From NCBI GenBank assembly GCA_964630265.1, contig CAZVRW010000004.1:18266-82265 (forward strand): a DNA stretch of 64,000 nucleotides. The letters run 5' to 3'. Made by a program: the position numbers and the translations under genes. Every line of letters starts with the position of its first letter. Within the stretch, counting starts at the first letter, position 1. The notes below the pieces were generated by a model. It was not told where the DNA came from and searched no databases. It worked only from the letters and a program-made list of their open reading frames with translations. Positions 36,698 to 45,959 of the stretch are shown here, in pieces. This stretch comes from CAZBWP01 sp964630265 (GTDB taxonomy: Bacteria; Pseudomonadota; Alphaproteobacteria; Rhodospirillales; Defluviicoccaceae).

Positions 36698-36744
36698 CAT
36701 TCTTTCGCGATGGCGATGGCCGGCGGGCTCGCCCCGTCATCCGC

Positions 36745-37047
36745 TCAGAAGGCGTGCAGCGGCTTCGAGTCTTCGAACGACTGAAGCTGTTCCGGCGACG
36801 CGGGCTGCTGGTGGCGGTCTTTCCAATCGTCGTAAGGCATGCCGTAGATGATGGTGCGCGCCTCCTCGTAGCTCATCGTCTCGCCGTTTGCCTCCGCCGC
36901 CTTCATGTACCATTTGGCGAGACAGTTCCGGCAGAAACCGGCGAGGTTCATCAGGTCGATATTCTGCACATCGGTGCGGCGTTGCAGGTGCGCGACGAGG
37001 CCGCGAAACGCCGCCGCCTCGATGTCCGTTCGGGTCTTGTCGTCCAT
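36745..37047 (-). CDS. DUF1244 family protein
   Basis: This 100-residue small soluble protein of a family widespread in proteobacteria contains FRGLVAHLQRRTDVQNIDLMNLAGFCRNCLAKWYMKAA and YEEARTIIYGMPYDDWKDRHQ. The FCRNC cysteines are conserved in relatives; function is unknown. Start ATG 37047 has GAGGAAG a few bases upstream. It lies between the convergent autokinase gene and purD, and is transcribed in the purD direction. Confidence 0.85.
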   Translation of the reverse strand: MDDKTRTDIEAAAFRGLVAHLQRRTDVQNIDLMNLAGFCRNCLAKWYMKAAEANGETMSYEEARTIIYGMPYDDWKDRHQQPASPEQLQSFEDSKPLHAF

Positions 37048-37088
37048 GGGGCTTCCTCGGGACTGTGACGGCCGAAGTTGGCATATGG

Positions 37089-38360
37089 TCAGCGGCGGAG
37101 GGCCCGCCAACCGATGTCCGTCCGATAGAATCCCTCAGGCCAGACGATGCGCTCGACCGCCGCGTAGGCGCGGCGCCGAGCGGCGGCGATGTCCGCGCCG
37201 AGGGCCGTGACGCCCAGCACCCGGCCACCGTCGGCGATCAGGCGTCCGCGGTTCCGCCGTGTGGCGGCGTGGAATACGATCACGTCGTCGAGGGCTTCGG
37301 CGTCCTCGATCGCGCCGATCTCGGAGCCGCGCGCGCAGGGCCCCGGGTATCCCTTGGTCGCCAACACCACCGTCAGCGCCGCCTCGTCACGCCACTCGAG
37401 GGTCAGCGTGTCGAGCCGGGCGTCGCGGCAGGCGACGAGTGCGGCGAGCAGGTCGGACTTGAGCCGCATCACCACCGGCTGGCATTCGGGATCGCCGAAC
37501 CGGCAATTGAACTCCAACAGCTTCGGTCCGTCCCGGGTGATCATCAGACCGGCGAACAGCACGCCCACGTAAGGGCGGCCTTCTTCGGCAAGCGTCGCCA
37601 CCGTCGGCCGGATGATGCGGTCGATGACCATGGTCATCACCTCGGGGGTGACGATGGGCGCCGGCGAGTAGGCGCCCATGCCGCCGGTGTTGGGGCCCTC
37701 GTCGCCGTCGAACGCCGGCTTGTGATCCTGGGCCGAGGCCAGCGCCAGGATTTGCGTGCCGTTGACGAGCGCGAAGATGCTGGCTTCCTCGCCCTCCAGG
37801 AACTCCTCGATCACCACCCGCGACCCGGCGGTACCGAACGCATCCTCGGTGAGGATGTGGTCGATGGCGGCGAACGCCTCATTCGCCGTGCGGCAGACCA
37901 TCACCCCCTTGCCGGCGGCCAGCCCATCGGCCTTGATGACGATCGGGGCGCCGCGGCGATGGATGAAGTCCTTCGCCGCATCCGGCTCGTCGAACGTCCC
38001 GTACCACGCCGTCGGAATGCCGGTGCGCGCGCACAGGTCCTTCATGAATGTCTTCGATCCCTCGATTTCGGCGGCCCGGGCGCGCGGTCCGAAGGCATGA
38101 ATGCCGGCACCCTCCAGGCGATCGACGAGGCCGGCGACCAGCGGCGCTTCCGGGCCGACAACGACGAAGTCGATGGCCAACCGGCGCGCCGCGGCGACCA
38201 GCCCGTCGAGGTCTTCCGCTTCGATCGGCAGGCATTCGGCGAGGTCGGCGATTCCGGCGTTGCCGGGGGCACAATAGAGCTTGTCGCACAACGGCGACCG
38301 GGCGATCGCCCAGCACAAGGCGTGTTCGCGCCCCCCGGAGCCCACGACCAGAACCTGCAT
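37089..38360 (-). CDS. purD: Phosphoribosylamine-glycine ligase
   Basis: This 423-residue ATP-grasp enzyme performs step two of purine synthesis. The start MQVLVVGSGGREHALCWAIA is the family start. ATP-grasp motifs include VVGPEAPLVAGLVD, EGSKTFMKDLCARTGIPTA, IVIKADGLAAGKGVMVC, EEFLEGEEAS, GPNTGGMGAYSPAP and EFNCRFGDPECQ. AAGGGGG precedes the ATG. It is divergent from xseA with 81 bp between the starts. Confidence 0.96.
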   Translation of the reverse strand: MQVLVVGSGGREHALCWAIARSPLCDKLYCAPGNAGIADLAECLPIEAEDLDGLVAAARRLAIDFVVVGPEAPLVAGLVDRLEGAGIHAFGPRARAAEIEGSKTFMKDLCARTGIPTAWYGTFDEPDAAKDFIHRRGAPIVIKADGLAAGKGVMVCRTANEAFAAIDHILTEDAFGTAGSRVVIEEFLEGEEASIFALVNGTQILALASAQDHKPAFDGDEGPNTGGMGAYSPAPIVTPEVMTMVIDRIIRPTVATLAEEGRPYVGVLFAGLMITRDGPKLLEFNCRFGDPECQPVVMRLKSDLLAALVACRDARLDTLTLEWRDEAALTVVLATKGYPGPCARGSEIGAIEDAEALDDVIVFHAATRRNRGRLIADGGRVLGVTALGADIAAARRRAYAAVERIVWPEGFYRTDIGWRALRR

Positions 38361-38441
38361 CGACGATACCCCCTTGATCTGCCGGACGCCCCCGTTGTCG
38401 GAGTTTTGCCCTCCGGGCTCGCTTCGGCCATAGTGGCCCGC

Positions 38442-39872
38442 ATGACCCAGCATCCTAACAGCCGCGACGCCGATCACAACCTGCCGGTGTTCAGCGTTGG
38501 CGAGATCTCCCTGGCCCTGAAGCGGCACGTGGAAAGCGGCTTCGAGCGCGTGCGGGTCCGGGGCGAGATCACCGGCTACAAGCGCGCCGCCTCCGGGCAC
38601 CTGTACTTCGCCCTGAAGGATCCCGACGCGGTGCTGAAGAGCGTGTGCTGGCGCGGCGCGGCGGGACGTCTCGGCATCGTTCCGGAGGACGGGATGGAGG
38701 TGATCGCCTTCGGCCGGCTCACCACCTACCCCGGGCGATCGGAGTATCAACTGGTCGTCGAGTCCCTGGAACTGGCGGGCGAGGGAGCGCTGCTGAAGCT
38801 GCTCGAGGAGCGCAAACGGCGGCTCGCCGCCGAGGGCCTGTTCGCGCCCGAGCGCAAGCGCGCCATCCCGTTCCTGCCGGCGGAGATCGGCGTCGTCACC
38901 TCGCCCACCGGTGCCGTGATTCGCGACATCCTGCATCGCCTGGAAGCGCGCTTTCCACGCCGCGTTCTGCTCTGGCCGGTGCTGGTGCAGGGCGAGGGCG
39001 CGGCGGCGCAGATCGCTGCCGCCATTGATGGCTTCAACCGGCTGGAGGCGGGCGGGCCGGTGCCGCGTCCGGATGTTCTGATCATCGCCCGTGGCGGCGG
39101 CAGCCTGGAAGACCTGATGGCCTTCAGCGAGGAGATCGTGGTGCGCGCGGCGGTCGCCAGCGAGATCCCCCTGATTTCGGGGGTCGGCCACGAGACGGAC
39201 ACGACGCTGATCGATTTCGCCGCCGACCGGCGTGCGCCGACACCGACGGCGGCGGCCGAAATGGCGGTGCCGGTGCGCATGGACCTGCTCGCCCAGGTGT
39301 TGGACGACGGCCACCGTCTCGTCGGCGCCATGAGTCGCATGCTGGAAGGCCGCCGCATGCAGGTGGCCGGGCTGGCGCGTGGCCTGCCGCGACCGATGCA
39401 GATCGTCGACGAGGCGCGCCAGCGGCTCGACGACCGCAGCGAGCGTCTCGGCAACGCGCTCGTCGTCGGTCTCCAGCGCCGTCGCGATCGCCTGGCACAC
39501 GCCGCCGCCCGGCTGGTCCCGCCACGGTCGCAGATCGAGCAGGGCCGGAGCCGACTCGACGCGGAGACGCGCGCCCTCGCCTCGGCCATTCGCGTGCTGC
39601 TGCGCGAACGAACCGTGCGGCTCGGGCACGCCGCCGCCCTGCTCGAAAGCTTTTCCTATCAGCGGGTGCTGGAGCGCGGCTTCGTGCTGGTCAACGATTC
39701 TGCCGGCGCGACGCTGACATCGTCGCGGGCGGTGGTGCCGGCGTCCCGGCTGACGCTGCAGTTCCACGATGGTGCCGTCGACGCCGTGGCCACGGGTGAC
39801 GCTGCGCCGCCGATCCGCCCGTCGCGTCGACGCACGCGGCCCGCCGACGACGACCAGGGCAGCCTTTTGTAG
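38442..39872 (+). CDS. xseA: Exodeoxyribonuclease VII large subunit
   Basis: This 476-residue single-strand DNA exonuclease subunit has an N-terminal OB fold (FSVGEISLALKRHVESGFERVRVRGEITGYKRAASGHLYFALKD). The catalytic domain has VVTSPTGAVIRDILHRL, IIARGGGSLEDLMAFSEE, SGVGHETDTTLIDFAADRRAPTPTAAAE. A long coiled C-terminal arm binds XseB copies. The small subunit xseB is not nearby. The ATG at 38442 begins MTQHPNSRDADHNLPVFSV; a GTG at 38433 is an alternative. Confidence 0.95.
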   Translation: MTQHPNSRDADHNLPVFSVGEISLALKRHVESGFERVRVRGEITGYKRAASGHLYFALKDPDAVLKSVCWRGAAGRLGIVPEDGMEVIAFGRLTTYPGRSEYQLVVESLELAGEGALLKLLEERKRRLAAEGLFAPERKRAIPFLPAEIGVVTSPTGAVIRDILHRLEARFPRRVLLWPVLVQGEGAAAQIAAAIDGFNRLEAGGPVPRPDVLIIARGGGSLEDLMAFSEEIVVRAAVASEIPLISGVGHETDTTLIDFAADRRAPTPTAAAEMAVPVRMDLLAQVLDDGHRLVGAMSRMLEGRRMQVAGLARGLPRPMQIVDEARQRLDDRSERLGNALVVGLQRRRDRLAHAAARLVPPRSQIEQGRSRLDAETRALASAIRVLLRERTVRLGHAAALLESFSYQRVLERGFVLVNDSAGATLTSSRAVVPASRLTLQFHDGAVDAVATGDAAPPIRPSRRRTRPADDDQGSLL

Positions 39873-39885
39873 AACGCTGCGGCGC

Positions 39886-40812
39886 TCAGGAGTCGGGCCA
39901 GCGGCGGTGCAGCCACAGCCACTGCTCCGGCCGCGCGCGGATCCAGCCTTCGATGCGCGCCGTCACCTCCCTGGTCAGCGCCGCCACATCGGCGGCGTGG
40001 TCGCCGGACGGCGCGAAATCGAGCGGCGCCTCAACGATGATGCGAAACCGCATCCCCCCCAACCGCTCCGAATGCACCGGCACCACCGGACAGCCGAAGC
40101 GCAGCGCCATCTCGGCGAGGCCCGGCGCGGTCATGGCGTCGCGACCAAAAAACGGCACGGCGATGCCGTCGTTCATCTTCTGATCCATTAGAATGCCGAA
40201 ATGGCCGCCGGCGGCCAGCAGCTTCAGCGCCCGCCGGGCGCCTTGCGCGCCCTTCGGCACGAGCTCGCCGTTGCCCGACCGGCGACCCTCATAGAGCCAA
40301 GCCATCTCCGGATTGTTGGGCGCGCGATAGATCAGGTGCGCGGGCATGCCTCGTGCCGCCGAACATTTGCTCATCAGCTCCCAGTTGGCGATGTGCGCCG
40401 AGAAGAAGAAGCTGGGCCGGCCGCTGTCGCGCACTTCGTCGATGTACTCCGCACCGATCACCTCGACGGAGTGGTCGTCGCGAAAGAACGTGAAGCGATC
40501 CAGATGGGGAAACTCCAGAAACGTCCGTCCCAGGTTATCCCACATGCCGCGGACGATGGCCTCGATCGCGTCCGCCGTCGCTTCCGGATAAGCCCGGCGC
40601 AGGTTCCGCCGTGCCACCTCGGTGCGCGGCAGGTGCGGACCGATGGTCCGTCCCAGCCAGCCGCCCAGCGCCGACGCTTTTGCCGGCGGCAACGCCCGGA
40701 CAAGCGCGACGCCGAGGCGTGCCAACCACGATTCGAGGCGGTGCAGGACACGCGTCGACCACGGCCGGCCGGATTTGGGAGACATCACCAGGGACATGCG
40801 TTCGCTGATCAT
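39886..40812 (-). CDS. Lipid A biosynthesis acyltransferase (LpxL/HtrB family)
   Basis: This inner-membrane acyltransferase adds a secondary acyl chain to Kdo-lipid A. The catalytic HX4D/E motif is FSAHIANWEL, and GILMDQKMNDGIAVPFFGR is the substrate-binding block. RRNLRRAYPEATADAIEAIVRGMWDNLGRTFLEF is the family N-terminal part. The frame opens at GTG 40860, but ATG 40812 (MISERM) or the ATGs 15 and 27 bases on are more natural; none has a strong ribosome site. It ends 13 bp from the convergent xseA end. Confidence 0.9.
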   Translation of the reverse strand: MISERMSLVMSPKSGRPWSTRVLHRLESWLARLGVALVRALPPAKASALGGWLGRTIGPHLPRTEVARRNLRRAYPEATADAIEAIVRGMWDNLGRTFLEFPHLDRFTFFRDDHSVEVIGAEYIDEVRDSGRPSFFFSAHIANWELMSKCSAARGMPAHLIYRAPNNPEMAWLYEGRRSGNGELVPKGAQGARRALKLLAAGGHFGILMDQKMNDGIAVPFFGRDAMTAPGLAEMALRFGCPVVPVHSERLGGMRFRIIVEAPLDFAPSGDHAADVAALTREVTARIEGWIRARPEQWLWLHRRWPDS

Positions 40813-40896
40813 GCCCGGTCGGCGCTTCGGCCGGGCGACGGACTGCGCGCGCGATAGCACGAGGACGGCGCGGGCGAAAGTCCCCGAACGCGCGCC

Positions 40897-41322
40897 TCAG
40901 CCCTGTACCCAGGGCAGCCCGGCCACCTTCCAGCCGGAGAGGGCGCCGCGGTGGCGCTGCGCATCGTGGTCGCCCTCGAAGCCGTTGGCAATGTTGTAGC
41001 ATTTGGTGAAGCCCCGCGCGGTTATCGCCATTGCCGCTGCGCGCGAGCGCACGCCCGACCGGCAGAGGAACAGCACCGGAGCGTCGGCCGCGATGTCCGC
41101 GGCTTCCAGTTGCGCGGCGAAGTTCGGATTGACGTTCATGTTCGGGAACACCGCCCACTGCACGAACACCGTCTGCTTGCCGAGTCGGCTCAGGTCCGGC
41201 ACGCCGACATATGCCCACTCCGCCTGGGTGCGCACGTCCACCAGCGTTGCCCGCGGATCGCTTTCGAGGATCCTCCAGGCGTCCCCCGGTGCGATGTCAC
41301 CGGCGTACCCTTCGTCTGTCAT
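40897..41322 (-). CDS. Rhodanese-domain protein
   Basis: This 141-residue single rhodanese domain is probably a sulfurtransferase. The active loop is CRSGVRSR with Cys87. The N-terminal ISPxDAWRILESDPRATLVDVRTQAEWAYVGVPD pattern and C-terminal GFEGDHDAQRHRGALSGWKVAGLPW are the usual order for this family. It follows the ferredoxin-NADP reductase gene by 95 bp on the same strand. The specific sulfur acceptor is unknown. Confidence 0.9.
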   Translation of the reverse strand: MTDEGYAGDIAPGDAWRILESDPRATLVDVRTQAEWAYVGVPDLSRLGKQTVFVQWAVFPNMNVNPNFAAQLEAADIAADAPVLFLCRSGVRSRAAAMAITARGFTKCYNIANGFEGDHDAQRHRGALSGWKVAGLPWVQG

Positions 41323-41417
41323 GGCTCACCTCCTGCTTCGGGGTCCCACCCGTCCGTATGACGATCCCCGCAGTATGGTGGGCAATGCGAGGATTGTACA
41401 CGCGGGGGCGCGAACGC

Positions 41418-42728
41418 TCAGGCTTCGAGCACCCCCAGCATCTCGCCGATGGTCGTGAACTTGCGGCGCGGTCGCTGGCCGCCGGCCGCCGCCACCTCGG
41501 CCGCGTCGATGCGTTGCCAGTCGTCGAAGCTGACGACGCGGACACCGGCGTCGGCCAGCCATCGCTCGAGGGCGGGACGCCCGGGCTTCACGCCGCCGGT
41601 CAGGTCCTCGGCGATCTGCTCGGCGCAGCGCAGGCCGTCGGGCCGGTTGGAGGAAATCACACCGACCGGACCGCGTTTCGTCCAGCCGACGGCATAAAGT
41701 CCGGGGGCGATCCGGCCATCGGTGTTGACCACGGCCCCCCGCTCGACATCGAACGGAACGCCCGGCAGCGGTTGCGCACGGTAGCCGATGGCGGCGACGA
41801 CAAGGCCGCAAGGGATGGTCTGCAACTCGCCGGTGCCGACCAGCCGGCCGTCCTGCAGGCGGGTGCGCTCGAGGCACACGCCCGCCACCGCGTCATCGCC
41901 GAGGATCCGCCGCGGTACCCGGTAGAAGCGAAAGTGTACGCGCTTTGGCTTGTCGCTAGCAGTATTGCCGGCGAACTCCCGCAGCGTCGCCAGGTTCTTT
42001 TCCTGCAGGCGGCGATCCCGATCGTCGCCCGCGAGTGCTGTGTCGGCGTCGAGTTCGGCCGCGTCGACGAGCGGCACGCACGCCTCCAGTTGTCCCATCT
42101 CGCGCAGCTCGACGTTGGTGAATCGCGCGTCTTGCGGGCGTCGCCGGCCGACCACGTAGACATCGGTGATCGGCGCACGGGTAATCGCCGCGGCCGCGTG
42201 CTCGGCGATATCGGTCACCGCCAGCTCGCGCGGCGACTTGACGAGGACCCGGGCGACGTCCAGGGCGACGTTGCCGTTGCCGATGACCACCGCGGCGGTG
42301 GTGTCGAGAGCCGGGTCGAGGTGGCGGAAATCGGGATGGCCGTTGTACCAGCCGACCATCAGGGCCGCGCCGTAGACGCCGCGCAGGTCCTCGCCGGGGA
42401 TCCCGAGATACCGGTCGACGGGGGCGCCGATCGCCAGGATCACCGCGTCGTAAAACTCCCGCACCGTCGCCAGCGGGATATCCTCGCCCACCGTGACGTT
42501 GCCGAAATAGGACACCGCGTCCTGGCGCGCCGTCTTCTCGAACTTCCGCGCCACCTTCTTCGTGGTCTGGTGATCGGGGGCGACGCCGGCCCGGATCAGC
42601 CCGTAGGGCGTGGGCAGGCGTTCGATGAAATCGATGCGGACATCGCGATCGAGGGCGAGCAGGGCTTCGGCGGCATAGAAGCCGGCCGGGCCGGCTCCGA
42701 CGATGGCGACGCTGATCGGTCCCGCCAC
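41418..42728 (-). CDS. Ferredoxin-NADP+ reductase, adrenodoxin-reductase type
   Basis: This 436-residue FAD/NADP flavoprotein has an FAD loop VAIVGAGPAGFYAAEALL at residues 7-24, an NADP region VIGNGNVALDVARVL near 145, and the closing block VGWTKRGPVGVISSNRPDG. It resembles FprA/adrenodoxin reductase, not the small plant-type FNR. GTG 42728 has GAGGGA six bases upstream. It lies 70 bp after korB, on the same strand, which suggests it moves electrons between the ferredoxin reduced by KorAB and NADP(H). No ferredoxin gene is in the cluster. Confidence 0.92.
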   Translation of the reverse strand: MAGPISVAIVGAGPAGFYAAEALLALDRDVRIDFIERLPTPYGLIRAGVAPDHQTTKKVARKFEKTARQDAVSYFGNVTVGEDIPLATVREFYDAVILAIGAPVDRYLGIPGEDLRGVYGAALMVGWYNGHPDFRHLDPALDTTAAVVIGNGNVALDVARVLVKSPRELAVTDIAEHAAAAITRAPITDVYVVGRRRPQDARFTNVELREMGQLEACVPLVDAAELDADTALAGDDRDRRLQEKNLATLREFAGNTASDKPKRVHFRFYRVPRRILGDDAVAGVCLERTRLQDGRLVGTGELQTIPCGLVVAAIGYRAQPLPGVPFDVERGAVVNTDGRIAPGLYAVGWTKRGPVGVISSNRPDGLRCAEQIAEDLTGGVKPGRPALERWLADAGVRVVSFDDWQRIDAAEVAAAGGQRPRRKFTTIGEMLGVLEA

Positions 42729-42798
42729 GAATTTCCCTCGTTCCCTGGGCGCCGCCGGCGGTGTCCGGGCGACACCGTCGGTGGCGACAGCCCGCCGC

Positions 42799-43845
42799 TC
42801 AAGCGCCGGTGGTCGGCCCGCTGCCCTCGACGGTCCAGGTGTGGCCCTGCCGCAGCAGTGCGTTGAGATCGGCCGCGGTTGGCGGTTCGACCGCGGTCAG
42901 CGGCGCCGTCATCACCGCATCGTAACTCGGCCCCGGCTGACAGAAGAGCACGCCGAGCGCCATCGGCAGCGCCGGCGGCGTCATCGCCGCCAGCATGGTC
43001 GCCAGCGTCCGGTTGGTCTCGTCATGCACCAGCACGTCATCGAGGCTCACGCCCTCCTCACCGACGGCCACCGCCTCCAGGCGCAACGCCACGGGGTCCA
43101 GTCGGAGCCCCCGTTCGCCGTTCTTGCCGAAGGTCAGCGGCTGGCCGTGGTCGACATGGATCTGCATGTCGACGGCCGCCTGCTTGGCGGTGAAATCCTC
43201 GAACACGCCGTCGTTGTAGACGATGCAGTTCTGGAAGATCTCGACGAACGATGCGCCCGTGTGCGCGTGGGCCCGGCTGAGCACGTCCACCAGGGCCTTC
43301 TGCTGCGTGTCGATGGCGCGGGCGACGAAGCGGCCGCCGGCGCCGAGCGCCAGCGCTGCGGGCGAGGAAGGGGCATCCACCGAGCCGTAGGGGGTCGACG
43401 GCGAGCGCGTCCCCACCCGCGAGGTCGGCGAGTATTGTCCCTTGGTCAGGCCGTAGATCTCATTATTAAACAGCAGGATCTGCACGTCGACGTTGCGCCG
43501 CAGGATGTGCACGGTGTGATTGCCGCCGATCGACAGGCCGTCACCGTCGCCGGTCACGATCCACACGTCGAGTTCGGGATTGGCCAGCTTGACACCGGTG
43601 GCCACGGCCGGAGCGCGACCGTGGATCGTGTGGAAGCCATAGGTCGCCAGATAGTACGGAAAGCGGGACGAGCAGCCGATGCCGGAGACGAAGACCGTCG
43701 TTTCGGGCCGGGCGCCGATGTCGGCCAGCGTCTTCTGGACGGCCTTGAGGATCGCATAGTCGCCGCAGCCGGGGCACCAGCGCACCTCCTGATCGGAGGC
43801 GAAGTCTTGCGGCTTGAGGCGGGTCGGGGGGGCAACGACGTTCAT
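42799..43845 (-). CDS. korB: 2-oxoacid:ferredoxin oxidoreductase beta subunit (KorB type)
   Basis: This 348-residue thiamine-diphosphate subunit has FeS ligands in WCPGCGDY (Cys24, Cys27), SGIGCSSR and FQNCIVYND. The ThDP/Mg motif is GDGDGLSIGGNH with FNNEIYGLTKGQYSPTS. It pairs with the fused alpha/gamma subunit upstream to oxidise 2-oxoglutarate, or another 2-oxoacid, with ferredoxin as acceptor. ATG overlaps the korA stop (ATGA). No extra ferredoxin domain. Confidence 0.92.
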   Translation of the reverse strand: MNVVAPPTRLKPQDFASDQEVRWCPGCGDYAILKAVQKTLADIGARPETTVFVSGIGCSSRFPYYLATYGFHTIHGRAPAVATGVKLANPELDVWIVTGDGDGLSIGGNHTVHILRRNVDVQILLFNNEIYGLTKGQYSPTSRVGTRSPSTPYGSVDAPSSPAALALGAGGRFVARAIDTQQKALVDVLSRAHAHTGASFVEIFQNCIVYNDGVFEDFTAKQAAVDMQIHVDHGQPLTFGKNGERGLRLDPVALRLEAVAVGEEGVSLDDVLVHDETNRTLATMLAAMTPPALPMALGVLFCQPGPSYDAVMTAPLTAVEPPTAADLNALLRQGHTWTVEGSGPTTGA

Positions 43846-45752
43846 CGGACCGCGACTCCCTGGGCTTTGGCGATGACGGGCGCGAGGCGGTCGCGGATCG
43901 CCGATTCGATTTCATGGATCTTGAACGGCTGGCCGGAGACCTTGCTCAGGCCTTCGGCCGGCAGGAGATACTGGCCGCGCAACAGGGTCACCAGTTGTCC
44001 GGCATTCATTTCCGGCACCAGGATGCGGTCGTAGCGGCCGAGCAGGGTGTCGAGATTGGGCGGCAGCGGCCACAGATAGCGCAAATGGATGTGCGAGACG
44101 TCGTGGCCCTCGGTGCGCAAATTCGCCACGGCGCGACTGATCGGCCCGAAGGTCGACCCCCAGGCGACCACGGCAAGGCTGCCACGGTCATCGCCGTCCG
44201 TCACCGTCTGCGGCGGCACGTCTCCGGCGATGCCGGCGATCTTCGCCGCGCGCAACTCCGTCATCCGCTGGTGGTTGGCCGGGTCGTAGGAGATGTGGCC
44301 GCTTTCGGCGTCCTTCTCGATGCCGCCGATGCGGTGTTCCAGCCCCGGCGTGCCGGGAATCGCCCATTCGCGCGCCAGTGTTCTCGGGTTGCGGCGATAG
44401 GGGTGATAATCCGCCGGATCCTGTCGGAAGCTGACCGGGAAGGCGGGAATCTCTTCGACATCGGGCAGCCGCCACGGCTGCGCCGCGTTGGCGATGTAGC
44501 CGTCGCTGAGCACGATCACCGGCGTCATGTAGCGAGTCGCCAGGCGTGCCGCCTCGACGGCGACCTCGAAGCAGTCGGCCGGCGAGCGCGCCGCCAGCAC
44601 CGCCACCGGGGTATCGCCGTTGCGGCCGAACACGGACTGATACAGGTCCGACTGCTCGGTCTTCGTCGGCATGCCCGTCGACGGCCCAGCGCGTTGCGTG
44701 TTGACGAGGACCAGCGGCAACTCGGCCGATACGGCGAGCGTGATCGCCTCGGTCTTCAGCGCCATGCCGGGCCCGGAACTCGACGTCACGCCGAGCGCGC
44801 CGGCGTAGGAGGCACCGATCGCCGAGCAGACGGCGGCGATCTCGTCCTCCGCCTGGAAGGTCAGGACATTGTAGCGGGTGAGCCGGCTGAGGAGATGCAG
44901 GATCGGCGACGCCGGGGTGATCGGATAGGAGCCGAAAAACAGCCGAAGCCCGGCGCGCTGGGCGCCGACGATCAGGCCATAGGCCATCGCCTCGCTGCCG
45001 GTGATCGCGGTGTAGACGCCGGGCGCGATGCGCGCGGGATCGACCGAGAAGCCGGTGATCTCCGAGGGAAATTCGGCGGTTTCCGCATACGCGTGGCCGG
45101 CATCGAGGGCGGCGACGTTGGCGTCGGCCACCTCGGGGCGGCTACCGAACTTCTCCTGTAGCCAAGCGGTGGTCGGGCCGCGATCGCGCGCGTACAGCCA
45201 GTAGACGAGGCCCAGCGCCCACATGTTCTTGCAGCGCAACGCATCCTTCTGCGACAGGCCGAACGGTTTCACCGCCTCGAGCGTCTGCCGGGAAATGTCG
45301 ACGTCGATGACCCGGAAGGCCTCGAGGCTGCCGTCGTGCCGGGGATCGTTGAGATACCCCGCCTTGCGCAGGCTGCGTTCGTTGAACGCGCCGCTGTCGA
45401 TGACGACCAGGCCGCCCGGACGGACGCCGCCGATCTCGACCTTGAGCGCGGCGGGATTGAGGGCGACCAGCGTGTCGGGCCGATCGCCCGAGGTCATGAT
45501 GGCGCGCGCGCCGAAGTTGATCTGGTAAGCGGAAACGCCGTAGGTGGTGCCGGCCGGGGCGCGGATCTCGGCGGGGAAGTCCGGGAAGGTCGCGAGATCG
45601 TTGCCGGCCAGCGCCGTGGTCTCGGCGAACCGGCCGCCGGTGACCTGGATGCCGTCGCCGGAGTCCCCAGCGAAGCGGACGACCGCGGACTCGAGCCGCT
45701 GGCGCGCGGTCCTGTCGGGGGCGGAGGGAGGTTGGGCGGTGATGCTTGACAT
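43842..45752 (-). CDS. korA: 2-oxoacid:ferredoxin oxidoreductase alpha subunit (KorA type, gamma-alpha fusion)
   Basis: This 636-residue fused subunit has an N-terminal gamma domain (FAGDSGDGIQVTGGRFAE to about residue 200) and then the pyruvate-binding alpha domain with SYPITPASPILH and QAEDEIAAVCSAIGASYAG. NTQRAGPSTGMPTKTEQSDL follows. The two-subunit KorAB layout is that of enzymes used by aerobic or microaerobic bacteria in the TCA or reductive TCA cycle. Substrate preference for 2-oxoglutarate is inferred from family resemblance. ATG at 45752; divergent from pmbA. Confidence 0.92.
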   Translation of the reverse strand: MSSITAQPPSAPDRTARQRLESAVVRFAGDSGDGIQVTGGRFAETTALAGNDLATFPDFPAEIRAPAGTTYGVSAYQINFGARAIMTSGDRPDTLVALNPAALKVEIGGVRPGGLVVIDSGAFNERSLRKAGYLNDPRHDGSLEAFRVIDVDISRQTLEAVKPFGLSQKDALRCKNMWALGLVYWLYARDRGPTTAWLQEKFGSRPEVADANVAALDAGHAYAETAEFPSEITGFSVDPARIAPGVYTAITGSEAMAYGLIVGAQRAGLRLFFGSYPITPASPILHLLSRLTRYNVLTFQAEDEIAAVCSAIGASYAGALGVTSSSGPGMALKTEAITLAVSAELPLVLVNTQRAGPSTGMPTKTEQSDLYQSVFGRNGDTPVAVLAARSPADCFEVAVEAARLATRYMTPVIVLSDGYIANAAQPWRLPDVEEIPAFPVSFRQDPADYHPYRRNPRTLAREWAIPGTPGLEHRIGGIEKDAESGHISYDPANHQRMTELRAAKIAGIAGDVPPQTVTDGDDRGSLAVVAWGSTFGPISRAVANLRTEGHDVSHIHLRYLWPLPPNLDTLLGRYDRILVPEMNAGQLVTLLRGQYLLPAEGLSKVSGQPFKIHEIESAIRDRLAPVIAKAQGVAVR

Positions 45753-45959
45753 GACGCGACGCGGAGCGCTCCTGGCGGTGGGTGGCGGTCGAACGATGGA
45801 CCGGCAAGAGCGGCCATCGACTGCACGTTATGATCCCCTGATATTGTGAATCAATCGGATCGTGGCAATCTGCTGTCGCCGATGCAACGAATGCCTTCGA
45901 AACCGGGGCGGGTGCCCGCCGGCCCGGGCCGCTCTCGCCATCCAGCCGAGGATCACACC

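Noticed and set aside
36888..39872. 994-residue plus-strand frame
   Set aside because: Only the last 476 residues (xseA) are real; the first half is antisense to DUF1244 and purD.
45838..45858. FNR-type box between korA and pmbA
   Set aside because: TGAT-N7-ATCA is present, but the spacing and the left half do not match TTGAT-N4-ATCAA.
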